From Leucobacter salsicius M1-8 (GTDB lineage: Bacteria; Actinomycetota; Actinomycetes; Actinomycetales; Microbacteriaceae), in assembly GCF_000350525.1 (NCBI RefSeq), contig NZ_AOCN01000028.1, positions 52,756 to 116,755 of the forward strand: a stretch of 64,000 bases of DNA. Direction: 5' to 3'. The notes beneath the pieces were generated by a model. The model was not told where the DNA came from. It worked only from the letters and a program-made list of their open reading frames with translations, and did no database searches. This document shows, piece after piece, positions 45,741 to 53,571 of the stretch. Numbering within the stretch: the stretch's first letter is position 1; each line of letters opens with the position of its first letter. The translations under genes were made by a program, and so were the position numbers.

Positions 45741-46724
45741 CTACCCCGCTGTCAGCGGAATGCGAGCGGTGACCGTCGTGGGCCCGCCCACCGGGCTGTC
45801 GAATTCTAAGGTGCCGCCGAGTCCGTGCAGTCGCTCGGCGAGTCCCGCGAGCCCATGGCCGTCACGGAACACCGCCCCGCCTTTCCCCGTGTCCTGCACG
45901 CGCAGCACGAGTTCGGTGTCGCTCGGCGCCTCGAGGTGCACTGTGACCGTCTGCGCGTCCGAGTGTTTCGCCGCGTTCGTGAGCAGCTCCGCTGCCACAA
46001 AATAGGTGCTGCGCTCAATCTCGGGCGCAAATTCCCTTCCCTCATCGATCGTGACGTCGAGCATCACCGGGACGGGGCTGCGCTCGGCGAGCGAAGTGAG
46101 GCCTGCGATCAGGCCGCGATCCTGCAGGATCGGCGGGGCGAAGCCGCGCGACAGCGCACGAAGTTCCTCGAGCGCGTCGTGGGCCTGCGTGCGCGCCTCT
46201 GCGAGCATCTCGCCCGCGGCCTGCGGGTCACGCTCGAGTCGGCGCTCTGCCGCGGCAAGGTCCATCTGCAGCCGGACGAGCCGCTGCTGCGGGCCGTCGT
46301 GGATGTCGCGCTCGAGCCTGCGCAGCGACCGGTCCTCGGCCTGCACCGCAGCCCCGCGCGACGCGGCGAGCGCCGCGACCTCCTCGCGCAGCAGCGCGGT
46401 GCGCCCTGGGCTGAGCAGCGCGGCCGCGGCGGCCCAGTGCGCAAGGGTCAGGCTGCGGGTCACCAGCGGCAGCGTGACGAGCGCGACCACGCCCACCACG
46501 AAGTACAGCACGTTCTCACCGACCACGGGATCAATGACCCAGGTGTTTCCGGGGAACGAGGCGTCAAGAATCACGCGGTGCAGCAAGATGTTCTCACCCG
46601 TCATCGGAATGAAGCGGATCCAGAACCAGTACGTGGTGCCACTGAGTCCCAGCACGGCCCAGGTCAGCGCCACACTCCAACTCACGATGGCGAGCACGGG
46701 CTGCACGAGCCCCGCGTGCAGCAA
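45741..46724 (-). CDS. Sensor kinase, C-terminal part (after the amber codon)
   Basis: This 327-residue reading frame would start at TTG (46724), two codons past the stop. It holds two or three membrane segments, a HisKA_3 dimerisation domain with the phospho-accepting His in ERDIHDGPQQR, and a HATPase domain with LLTNAAKHSDA and DGHGLAGLAERLHGLGG. If reinitiation occurs it might yield a kinase without most of its sensor. No ribosome-binding site is seen before the TTG. Confidence 0.7.
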   Translation of the reverse strand: MLHAGLVQPVLAIVSWSVALTWAVLGLSGTTYWFWIRFIPMTGENILLHRVILDASFPGNTWVIDPVVGENVLYFVVGVVALVTLPLVTRSLTLAHWAAAAALLSPGRTALLREEVAALAASRGAAVQAEDRSLRRLERDIHDGPQQRLVRLQMDLAAAERRLERDPQAAGEMLAEARTQAHDALEELRALSRGFAPPILQDRGLIAGLTSLAERSPVPVMLDVTIDEGREFAPEIERSTYFVAAELLTNAAKHSDAQTVTVHLEAPSDTELVLRVQDTGKGGAVFRDGHGLAGLAERLHGLGGTLEFDSPVGGPTTVTARIPLTAG

Positions 46725-46730
46725 GTACCG

Positions 46731-46733
46731 CTA
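46731..46733 (-). other. In-frame TAG replacing a conserved Trp codon
   Basis: On the minus strand the codons read GCG TCG TAG CGG TAC TTG CTG CAC. Removing the stop gives one continuous kinase frame with no shift. The related proteins have Trp after Ser at this site, so TGG to TAG is the simplest origin. Confidence 0.8.
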
Positions 46734-47069
46734 CGACGCGCCGTCGCGCAGCGGCGTGAGCGTGCGAGAGATGAACCCCCGCGCGGGGTCGGGCACGGGC
46801 CACACCGGCGAGGCGATCGCGGGCCGACCCGCGCGCCGCAGCCGTTCGCGTTCCAACCGCCCGAATGCGCGGGCCGCGAGTAGCGCGCCGACGAGCACGA
46901 AGAGGCCGACGGTAAACACTACAAGCGAGACGCCGAGTGCCACAAGCGTGATGAACACGGTCATGCCCGCCATCGCGATCGGCAGCCCGAGTAACAGGTA
47001 TCCCAGTTCCCCGGGCATGCGTCGCCACAGGTCAACGATCAGCGACGGGCGTGAAGAGACTTCGTTCAT
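46731..47069 (-). CDS. Sensor kinase, N-terminal part (before the amber codon)
   Basis: A 112-residue fragment with the family's N-terminal sensor region: LGYLLLGLPIAMAGMTVFIT and VALGVSLVVFTVGLFVLVGALLAARAFGRLER, each shown here only in part, form two membrane segments. A cytoplasmic loop leads to TLTPLRDGAS and TAG. By itself it has no kinase domain. The ATG at 47069 begins the transcription unit; a long hairpin separates it from def. Confidence 0.7.
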   Translation of the reverse strand: MNEVSSRPSLIVDLWRRMPGELGYLLLGLPIAMAGMTVFITLVALGVSLVVFTVGLFVLVGALLAARAFGRLERERLRRAGRPAIASPVWPVPDPARGFISRTLTPLRDGAS

Positions 47070-47104
47070 GCTTCAATTCTTTCGGCCGGCGTGGGAGCAA
47101 GAAA

Positions 47105-47162
47105 GCCCGCAGACCCCCCGAATCCGGCCGGGGGTTATCCCCCGGCCGCGGGGCCTGCGGGC
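47105..47162 (-). terminator. Large hairpin between def and the sensor kinase gene
   Basis: An inner perfect 10-bp stem (CGGCCGGGGG, 47125-47134, with 47139-47148) is nested in an outer 8-bp stem (GCCCGCAG with CTGCGGGC, 47105-47112 and 47155-47162). It lies just past the def stop and before the sensor gene. It is followed by TTTC on the minus strand. Confidence 0.7.
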
Positions 47163-47171
47163 GCCTTCTCG

Positions 47172-47663
47172 CTAGAACCAGGTCGAGGTGCGGATCTGGC
47201 GCATCGCCTCGCCACGCGCCTCGCGGTCGAGCCTTGAGATGTAGAGCTTGCCGTCGAGGTGATCGCATTCGTGCTGCAGGGCCTGCGCCAGCAGGCCCGA
47301 TCCGGAGATCACGACCTCACGGCCATCGAGATCGATGCCGCGTACGGTCGCTCGCGGGTACCGCAAGACGTCGAACCACAGGTCGGGCACCGACAGGCAG
47401 CCCTCGCCCGTGGGCACGGGCTCCCCCGCAAGCTCGACGATCTCGGGGTTGAGCACGTAGCTCACCTCGCCGTCAATGTGCAGGCTAAACGCCCGCTGGT
47501 GGTACCCAATCTGCGTGGAGGCGAGCCCCGCGCGGCCGTCAAATGCGACGGTGTCGCACAGGTCGGCCACGAGGGCGCGCACTCCATCATCGATGGTTTC
47601 GATCGGCTCGCACGCTGTGCGCAGCACCGGATCACCGAACAGTCGAATATCTCGAATCGCCAT
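47172..47663 (-). CDS. def: Peptide deformylase
   Basis: Metalloenzyme that removes the N-formyl group from new proteins. The 163-residue protein has the three motifs: GLASTQIG (46-53, usually G.GLAAPQIG), EGCLSVP (87-93, metal-binding Cys89) and QHECDHLDG (130-138, His131, Glu132, His135). The first motif has Ser-Thr where Ala-Pro is usual, but the oxyanion Gln51 is kept, so activity is expected. The ATG at 47663 lies 18 bases past the pyc stop. A second deformylase may exist elsewhere. It probably forms a unit with pyc. Confidence 0.93.
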   Translation of the reverse strand: MAIRDIRLFGDPVLRTACEPIETIDDGVRALVADLCDTVAFDGRAGLASTQIGYHQRAFSLHIDGEVSYVLNPEIVELAGEPVPTGEGCLSVPDLWFDVLRYPRATVRGIDLDGREVVISGSGLLAQALQHECDHLDGKLYISRLDREARGEAMRQIRTSTWF

Positions 47664-47681
47664 AGCTTCCGAGCTTAGCGC

Positions 47682-50600
47682 CTAGCCGATCACCGCGATG
47701 AGATCGCCCGATTCGAGGCCACGGGTGCCCGTGAACACGAGGCGTTCGATCGTGCCAGCCACCTGCGAGGTGATCGCGGCCTCCATCTTCATCGCCTCGA
47801 TCGTCGCGATCGGCTGACCGACCTCGACCTCGTCGCCCACCGAGACGTTCACCGTTACGGTGCCCGAGAACGGGGCCGCCGTGTGGCCGGGCAAGGTGCG
47901 GTCGGCCTTTTCGGCCGCGGGCGTCTGCACCGCGGCCGAGTCGTCCTTTACGTAGACCTGCCGCAGCTGACCGTTCATGCGCACCATGACTGTGCGCACA
48001 CCCTTGTCGTCGGCGGCACCGATGGCTTCGAGGCCCACGTACAGGCTCACGCCCCGCGCCAGCTCGAAGATGCGCTCCGTGCCCGGCTCGAGGCCGTACA
48101 GGTAGTCCGCCGTGTCGAGTACCGAGAGGTCGCCGTACTTCTCGCGGACCTCGTCGAACTGGGCCGTGGGGCCGGGGAACAGCAGACGGTTCAGCGTGGC
48201 CTGGCGCGTCGCGCCCGGTGCGAGCAGCAGCGCCTCGTCTGCGGTACTTACCGGCGCCACCTCACGGTTCACTTGCCGCCCCGCGAGGACCTTGGAGCGG
48301 AACGGCTCGGGCCAGCCGCCCGGAATCTCGCCGAGCTCGCCCGCGAGGAAGCCGACGACCGAATCAGGCACGTCATAGCTGCCCGGGTTCGCCTCGAAGT
48401 CGGCCGGGTCGGCGTCAACGGCGGCGAGGTGCAGGGCCAGGTCGCCCACGACCTTGGAGGACGGCGTCACCTTGGGAATACGTCCGAGGATCCGGTCGGC
48501 CGCCGCGTACATGTCCTCGATCTTCTCGAAGTTCTCCGACAGTCCCAGCGCGATCGCCTGCTGGCGCAGGTTGGACAGCTGGCCGCCGGGGATCTCGTGC
48601 GTGTACACGCGCCCCGTGGGCGACGGCAGGCCCGATTCGAAGGGCTTGTACAGCGACCGCACCGCGTCCCAGTACGGCTCGAGCGCAAACACGGCGTCCT
48701 GCGAGATGCCCGTGTCGCGATCGGTGTCGGCGAGTGCCGCCACGAGCGCCGACATCGACGGCTGGCTCGTCGTGCCCGACATCGGGGCCGAGGCGACATC
48801 GACGGCGTCGACGCCCGCGTTCGAAGCCGCGAGCAGGGTTGCGAGCTGGCCACCCGGGGTGTCGTGCGTGTGCAAGTGCACCGGCAGATCGAATCGTTCA
48901 CGCAGCGCGGTCACGAGCGTCGCGGCGGCCTGCGGGCGCAGCAGCCCTGCCATGTCCTTAATCGCGAGCACGTGCGCGCCAGCCTCGACGATCTCGTCGG
49001 CGAGGCGCAGGTAGTAGTCGAGTGTGTACTTCGTCTCGGCCGGGCTGGCGAGGTTGCCCGTGTAGGCCATCGCGACCTCGGCGACCGCCGTACCGGTTTC
49101 GCGCACCGCGTCGATCGCGACGCGCATCTGGTTGACGTCATTGAGCGCGTCAAAGATGCGGAACACGTCGACACCGGTCTGCGCTGCCTCGGCGACGAAG
49201 CCGCGCGCCACACTCGCCGGGTACGGGGTGTACCCGACGGTGTTCTGGCCGCGCAGCAGCATCTGGATCGGAATGTTCGGCATGGCCTCGCGCAGCGTGG
49301 CGAGTCGCTCCCACGGGTCCTCCCCCAGGAATCGCAGCGCGACATCGTACGTCGCGCCACCCCAGGCCTCCACCGACCACAGCTCGGGCGTCATACGCGC
49401 CACGTACGGTGCAACGCGGGCGAGGTCCCGGGTGCGCACGCGCGTCGCGAGGAGCGACTGATGCGCGTCACGGAACGTGGTCTCGGTGACGGCGAGCGCA
49501 CGCTGCTTGCGCAGCGCCTGCGCGTAGCCTTCGGGGCCTAGTTCGAGGAGCTGCTGACGGGCGCCCGCGGGGGCAGCGGCAGCCAGGTCAATCTGGGGCA
49601 GCTTCGACGCCGGATCGATGTGCACCGGGCGTACGCCGTTGGGCTGGTTCACCGTCACATTCGCGACGTGCTGCAGCATGCGGGTTGCGCGATCCTTGGG
49701 CTTGTTCATCGCGAGCAGCTCGGGGCGCTCCTCGATGAACGCGGTCGATACGTCACCGGCTTGGAAAGCCGGATCGGCGAGCACGGCCTGCAGAAACGGG
49801 ATGTTCGTGGAGACGCCGCGGATGCGGAACTCGGCGAGCGCACGCAATTCGCGCGCCACGGCATCACCAAAGGTGCGGCCTCGGCAGGTGAGCTTCGCGA
49901 GCATCGAATCGAAGTGGGGACTGATCTGCGCACCCACGTCGATCGTGCCGCCGTCGAGGCGCACGCCGCCGCCGCCCGGCGAACGATATGCCGTGATCCG
50001 GCCCAGGTCGGGGCGGAACCCGTTGGCGGGGTCCTCCGTCGTGATGCGGCACTGCAGCGCGACACCGCGCAGCTGGATGCGATCTTGCGTGAGCTCGAGC
50101 TCTGCGAGTGTGGAGCCCGATGCGATGAGCATCTGTGCGCGCACGAGGTCGATGTCGGTGACCTCTTCGGTGACCGTGTGCTCTACCTGGATGCGCGGGT
50201 TCATCTCGATGAAGACGTGCTGGCCTTTGCGCTCACCCTCGGTGTCGAGGAGAAACTCGACGGTGCCGGCGTTCTCGTAGCCAATCGACTTCGCGAATGC
50301 GACGGCGTCGCGCGTGAGTGCGTCGCGCGTGGCCTGGTCGAGGTTGGGGGCGGGTGCAATCTCCACGACCTTCTGGTGGCGACGCTGCACCGAGCAGTCG
50401 CGCTCGAACAGGTGCACGGTGGCACCCGTCTTATCGGCGAGCACCTGCACCTCGATGTGGCGCGGGCGCAGCACGGCCTGTTCGATGAACATGGTGGCGT
50501 CACCAAACGCGTTCTCGGCCTCGTGCATCGCCGACACGAGCGCCTCGCGCAGATCCTCGGCACGCTCCACGCGGCGCATGCCGCGACCGCCGCCGCCGGC

Positions 50601-51080
50601 GACTGCCTTCGCGAACAGCGGGTACCCAATCTCCGCGGCGCCCGCGATCAGCGCGTCGAGGTCGGTCGACGGGGGTGTCGACTGCAGCACGGGAACGCCG
50701 GCAGCAATCGCGTGCTGCTTCGCGGCGACCTTGTTGCCCGCCATCTCGAGCGCGAGGCGGCCGGGGCCAATGAACCGGATCCCCGCGGCATCTGCGGCGG
50801 CAGCGAGCTCGGGGTTCTCAGAAAGGAAACCGTAGCCGGGGTAAATCGCGTCTGCGCCGGACTCCTGTGCGACGCGAACAATCTCGTCAACGCTGAGGTA
50901 GGCACGCACGGGGTGCCCCACCTCGCCGATGAGGTACGCCTCGTCGGCCTTCAGCCGGTGCAGCGAGTTTCGGTCTTCGTAGGGGAACACGGCCACCGTG
51001 AGCGCGCCAAGTTCGTGAGCCGCGCGGAATGCGCGGATAGCGATCTCGCCCCGGTTCGCAACAAGTACCTTCTTGAACAT
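47682..51080 (-). CDS. pyc: Pyruvate carboxylase
   Basis: Biotin enzyme that carboxylates pyruvate to oxaloacetate, the main anaplerotic step. The 1132-residue chain has all parts: a biotin carboxylase (1-450; ANRGEIAIRAFRAA, the GGGGRGMRRV ATP loop, EMNPRIQVEHTVTE) and a carboxyltransferase (about 530-810; FRDAHQSLLATRVRT, with AIKDMAGLLRP and the Lys in that block). The allosteric/PC-specific region and the biotinyl domain with EAMKMEA (biotinyl Lys about 1098) follow. The length is normal. The start ATG at 51080 has a modest purine-rich leader. It is divergent from parA and upstream of def. Together with malate synthase it supplies C4 acids. Confidence 0.96.
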   Translation of the reverse strand: MFKKVLVANRGEIAIRAFRAAHELGALTVAVFPYEDRNSLHRLKADEAYLIGEVGHPVRAYLSVDEIVRVAQESGADAIYPGYGFLSENPELAAAADAAGIRFIGPGRLALEMAGNKVAAKQHAIAAGVPVLQSTPPSTDLDALIAGAAEIGYPLFAKAVAGGGGRGMRRVERAEDLREALVSAMHEAENAFGDATMFIEQAVLRPRHIEVQVLADKTGATVHLFERDCSVQRRHQKVVEIAPAPNLDQATRDALTRDAVAFAKSIGYENAGTVEFLLDTEGERKGQHVFIEMNPRIQVEHTVTEEVTDIDLVRAQMLIASGSTLAELELTQDRIQLRGVALQCRITTEDPANGFRPDLGRITAYRSPGGGGVRLDGGTIDVGAQISPHFDSMLAKLTCRGRTFGDAVARELRALAEFRIRGVSTNIPFLQAVLADPAFQAGDVSTAFIEERPELLAMNKPKDRATRMLQHVANVTVNQPNGVRPVHIDPASKLPQIDLAAAAPAGARQQLLELGPEGYAQALRKQRALAVTETTFRDAHQSLLATRVRTRDLARVAPYVARMTPELWSVEAWGGATYDVALRFLGEDPWERLATLREAMPNIPIQMLLRGQNTVGYTPYPASVARGFVAEAAQTGVDVFRIFDALNDVNQMRVAIDAVRETGTAVAEVAMAYTGNLASPAETKYTLDYYLRLADEIVEAGAHVLAIKDMAGLLRPQAAATLVTALRERFDLPVHLHTHDTPGGQLATLLAASNAGVDAVDVASAPMSGTTSQPSMSALVAALADTDRDTGISQDAVFALEPYWDAVRSLYKPFESGLPSPTGRVYTHEIPGGQLSNLRQQAIALGLSENFEKIEDMYAAADRILGRIPKVTPSSKVVGDLALHLAAVDADPADFEANPGSYDVPDSVVGFLAGELGEIPGGWPEPFRSKVLAGRQVNREVAPVSTADEALLLAPGATRQATLNRLLFPGPTAQFDEVREKYGDLSVLDTADYLYGLEPGTERIFELARGVSLYVGLEAIGAADDKGVRTVMVRMNGQLRQVYVKDDSAAVQTPAAEKADRTLPGHTAAPFSGTVTVNVSVGDEVEVGQPIATIEAMKMEAAITSQVAGTIERLVFTGTRGLESGDLIAVIG

Positions 51081-51259
51081 GCGAAAAACTCCTCTGTTTT
51101 ACTTCTTCGTCTTCGGCTGCCCAGGCCAGTGAACTTGTTCGATATCAAGATACATGTTCCGCGCAGATCCACCGACATGTACGGCGATCCCTGCGGCATC
51201 TTTTCACCCGAGGCATGCCACGCCGCAGATTCTGCAGCTCTTTGGCGGGGCGAATCGAC

Positions 51260-51265
51260 TACACT
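51260..51265 (+). promoter_or_regulatory. Candidate -10 of parA, leaderless layout
   Basis: TACACT ends six bases before the parA GTG at 51272. The rest of the 191-base divergent gap to pyc shows no other clear signal. Confidence 0.45.
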
Positions 51266-51271
51266 CATGAC

Positions 51272-52072
51272 GTGCATGTATTGAGTGTGAGCTCCCTTAA
51301 GGGCGGCGTCGGCAAAACCACTGTGACGCTCGGCCTTGCGTCCGCTGCGTTTTCACGCGGCCTTCGAACCCTGGTCGTTGACTTCGACCCGCAGTCCGAC
51401 GTGTCGACCGGCCTAGCCGTCAATCCCGAGGGTTTTGCCAACGTCGCAGACGTTTTGGAGAGCCCCAAGGAGAAGACTGTGCGCGCCGCAATCGCACACA
51501 GCGGCTGGAACGACTACCACGAGGGCGGCGTCATCGACCTCATGGTCGGCAGCCCCTCCTCCATCAACTTTGACGGCCCGCACCCGTCGACGCGCGACAT
51601 CTGGAAGCTTGAGGAAGCGCTCGCGATCCTCGAGACCGAGTATGACCTCGTGCTCATCGATTGCGCCCCCTCTCTGAATGCACTGACCCGCACCGCCTGG
51701 GCCGCGAGCGACCGAGTACTGGTCGTCGCCGAGCCCAGCCTGTTCGCGGTCGCCGCAACGGACCGTGCACTGCGCGCCATCGAGGAGATTCGCCGCGGAG
51801 TCAGCCCCCGCCTCCAGCCACTGGGCATTCTGATCAACCGCACCCAGCCCCAGTCGCCTGAGCACCAGTTCCGCATTCGTGAGCTGCGCGAGATGTTTGG
51901 ACCGCTCGTGCTCAACCCCCAGCTGCCCGAGCGCACCTCGCTGCAGCAGGCCACCGGTGCCGCGAAGCCCGTGCACATGTGGCCCGGCGAGGCCTCGCAG
52001 GAGATGGCCGCCAACTTTGACACGATCCTCGACCGTGTGCTGCGCTCGGCAAACATGAATACCGACCGCTAA
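51272..52072 (+). CDS. Orphan ParA/MinD-type ATPase
   Basis: A 266-residue Walker-type ATPase of the ParA family. It has the deviant Walker A KGGVGKTT (residues 10-17), FDPQSDVSTGL, the switch and Walker B in YDLVLIDCAPSLNALT, and AEPSLFAVAATDRAL. No parB or centromere-like repeat lies nearby, so this is not the main chromosome segregation ParA; such orphans can position large complexes. The GTG at 52272-type leader is absent: start is GTG 51272, probably leaderless. It ends at a very strong hairpin and is convergent with a MerR gene. The family member and cargo are unknown. Confidence 0.88.
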   Translation: MHVLSVSSLKGGVGKTTVTLGLASAAFSRGLRTLVVDFDPQSDVSTGLAVNPEGFANVADVLESPKEKTVRAAIAHSGWNDYHEGGVIDLMVGSPSSINFDGPHPSTRDIWKLEEALAILETEYDLVLIDCAPSLNALTRTAWAASDRVLVVAEPSLFAVAATDRALRAIEEIRRGVSPRLQPLGILINRTQPQSPEHQFRIRELREMFGPLVLNPQLPERTSLQQATGAAKPVHMWPGEASQEMAANFDTILDRVLRSANMNTDR

Positions 52073-52083
52073 ACACAGCACTG

Positions 52084-52138
52084 CACACACAGAAATGCCC
52101 CGCTTCTCCGAGAGAGAGGCGGGGCATTTCTGTGTGTG
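52084..52138. terminator. Strong hairpin between parA and the MerR gene
   Basis: A perfect 20-bp inverted repeat (CACACACAGAAATGCCCCGC and its complement, 15-base loop) lies between the convergent genes, 11 and 25 bases from their stop codons. It should act in both directions; AT-rich bases within the stem base give the usual tail. Confidence 0.85.
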
Positions 52139-52163
52139 GCTGAAGCCGCGAAAGGCGAAAGGC

Positions 52164-52739
52164 CTAGGACGTTTTCTTCTTGCTCGTGCGGCGGTGCGCC
52201 AACTCGTCCACGTGGCTGATCGATTCGCCCACCTCGCGGTGCTCGTCCATATCGATGAGCGACGACTCGACCTCGCGCAGCACCTTACCCACGGCGATGC
52301 CGAACACGCCCTGCCCGCGGCTGACCAGGTCGATCACCTCGTCGCTCGACGTGCACAGGTACACGCTTGCCCCGTCGCTCATCAGCGTCGTCTGTGACAG
52401 ATCGTGCACGCCAGCCTCGTGCAGCTGCGCGATAGCGGTGCGAATCTGCTGCAGCGAGATTCCCGTGTCCAGCAGGCGTTTGACGAGCTTCAGCACGAGG
52501 ATGTCGCGAAACCCGTAGAGTCGCTGTGATCCGGATCCCTGGGCACTGCGCACGGTGGGCTCGACGAGCCCCGTGCGTGCCCAGTAATCGAGCTGGCGAT
52601 AGCTAATTCCGGCGGCGCGGGCAGCGGTGTTGCCCTTGTAACCGTTCGCGTTGGGGCGGGGCAGTCCGTCGTCAAAGAGCAGATCAGGTGCGATCGAGCT
52701 TGGCTGCGCGTGCGTATCGCGCGGCTCAGAGTTCTCCAT
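52164..52739 (-). CDS. MerR family regulator (Rv1830-like)
   Basis: A 191-residue regulator with an N-terminal MerR HTH (GYKGNTAARAAGISYRQLDYW, given in parts; residues 32-53; then ARTGLVEPTVR, GSQRLYGFRDILVLKLVKRLLD) and a helical partner domain (ISLQQIRTAIAQL). A C-terminal effector region (residues 120-180) and a basic tail RRTSKKKTS follow. There are no metal-binding cysteines. It is similar in order and type to M. tuberculosis Rv1830. The ATG at 52739 follows AAAGGGA. It lies 153 bases downstream of the FtsR-like gene on the same strand. Confidence 0.9.
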   Translation of the reverse strand: MENSEPRDTHAQPSSIAPDLLFDDGLPRPNANGYKGNTAARAAGISYRQLDYWARTGLVEPTVRSAQGSGSQRLYGFRDILVLKLVKRLLDTGISLQQIRTAIAQLHEAGVHDLSQTTLMSDGASVYLCTSSDEVIDLVSRGQGVFGIAVGKVLREVESSLIDMDEHREVGESISHVDELAHRRTSKKKTS

Positions 52740-52892
52740 CACGTCCCTTTCCCTCGTCGACACCACGGTGGCCCCGAACTCACACAACGCTACCCACCAG
52801 ACACCCCCGAGGCAACGACCTCCGCACCCCAGTTTGTGCGTGTCGGCGAACGGCCGCGGGAGAGCGTTGAGTTGGTGCGGTTTGGCTGCCGA

Positions 52893-53570
52893 TTAGCTCG
52901 CGCCGAACCGGCGGCGCAACACGCCGGAGCGCACCGTGTCGAGATGCGCGGCGAGCTCGAGAGAGTCTTCGACACCGCGCGGGGTCGCGCTTTTCACGCC
53001 GCGGCTCGTGACCGCGTGAGCAATGAGCTCGGCCTCGCGCTCGGCCGCAACCCGCAGCGCCCGCAGATGCTGCGGGGTGATGCCGCACTCGGCGAGATGC
53101 AGAAGCGACGTGAGCTGCGGTGCTGCGTCGCGAGGAAACACCTCAGCGGCGGGCATGAGTCCCGCCGCAATGGTCTCGCCCAAGAATCGTTTGGAGGCGC
53201 CCGTGATCCGGCACAGCTCCTCGCCGCTCAGTACCCGACGCGGCGTGAAGATGCTGGAGACGCTGCGCGGAGCGGCCCCGGGAATCACGGGGTCGCGGCC
53301 CGCGTCGACCTCCTCGAGCACCTCCGCGATGACCTTGAGCGGCAGGTAGTGATCGCGCTGCAGCGACAGGATCATGCGCAGGCGCTCAATGTGTGACTGT
53401 GCGAACTTGCGATAACCCGACTTCGTGCGCTCGGGCGTGACAAGCCCCTGCTCTTCGAGGAAGCGCAGCTTGGACGGGGTGAGATCCGAAAAGTCGTCGT
53501 GGAGCAGGGAGAGCACCTGGCCGATGCTCAGCAGCTCACGCGACGACCTCGCGGGTTGGGGTGAAGCCAC
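52893..53570 (-). CDS. ftsR: MerR family regulator FtsR (Rv1828-like)
   Basis: A 225-residue MerR-like regulator. The HTH is in LLSIGQVLSLLHDDF and LTPSKLRFLEEQGLVTPER, RTKSGYRKFAQSHIERL; a dimerisation helix and an all-helical C-terminal domain follow (RVLSGEELCRITGAS). Its homologues FtsR in Corynebacterium and Rv1828 in M. tuberculosis control ftsZ and growth. The GTG at 53570 starts two bases past the garA stop codon. The open frame to 53681 overlaps garA and is not needed. ftsZ lies 36 kb away in this window and may be a target. Confidence 0.88.
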   Translation of the reverse strand: MASPQPARSSRELLSIGQVLSLLHDDFSDLTPSKLRFLEEQGLVTPERTKSGYRKFAQSHIERLRMILSLQRDHYLPLKVIAEVLEEVDAGRDPVIPGAAPRSVSSIFTPRRVLSGEELCRITGASKRFLGETIAAGLMPAAEVFPRDAAPQLTSLLHLAECGITPQHLRALRVAAEREAELIAHAVTSRGVKSATPRGVEDSLELAAHLDTVRSGVLRRRFGAS

Positions 53571-53571
53571 C

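Larger units (their letters stand above)
45741..47069 (-). pseudogene. Sensor histidine kinase interrupted by an in-frame amber codon
   Basis: The two reading frames at 46731-47069 and 45741-46724 are in the same phase and together make one sensor kinase. The first half has the N-terminal sensor domain (YLLLGLPIAMAGM with membrane segments) and ends LRDGAS; the second continues RYLLHAGLVQPVLAIVSW. Members of this family have a conserved Trp at the junction (LRD..SW.DLLH), so the TAG at 46731 most simply derives from TGG by one base change. The kinase domain is intact: RDIHDGPQQRLVRLQ and the N and G boxes. A restart at a TTG is possible. A sequencing error or readthrough cannot be excluded. 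Confidence 0.8.

Noticed and set aside
45741..47069. Frameshift as explanation of the split kinase
   Set aside because: Both halves are in the same phase and join directly at a TAG; no base has been gained or lost.
47883..51284. Two long plus-strand frames (47883-49541 and 49620-51284)
   Set aside because: Both are antisense shadows of pyruvate carboxylase caused by high GC content; they are rich in Arg, His and Val and show no domain.
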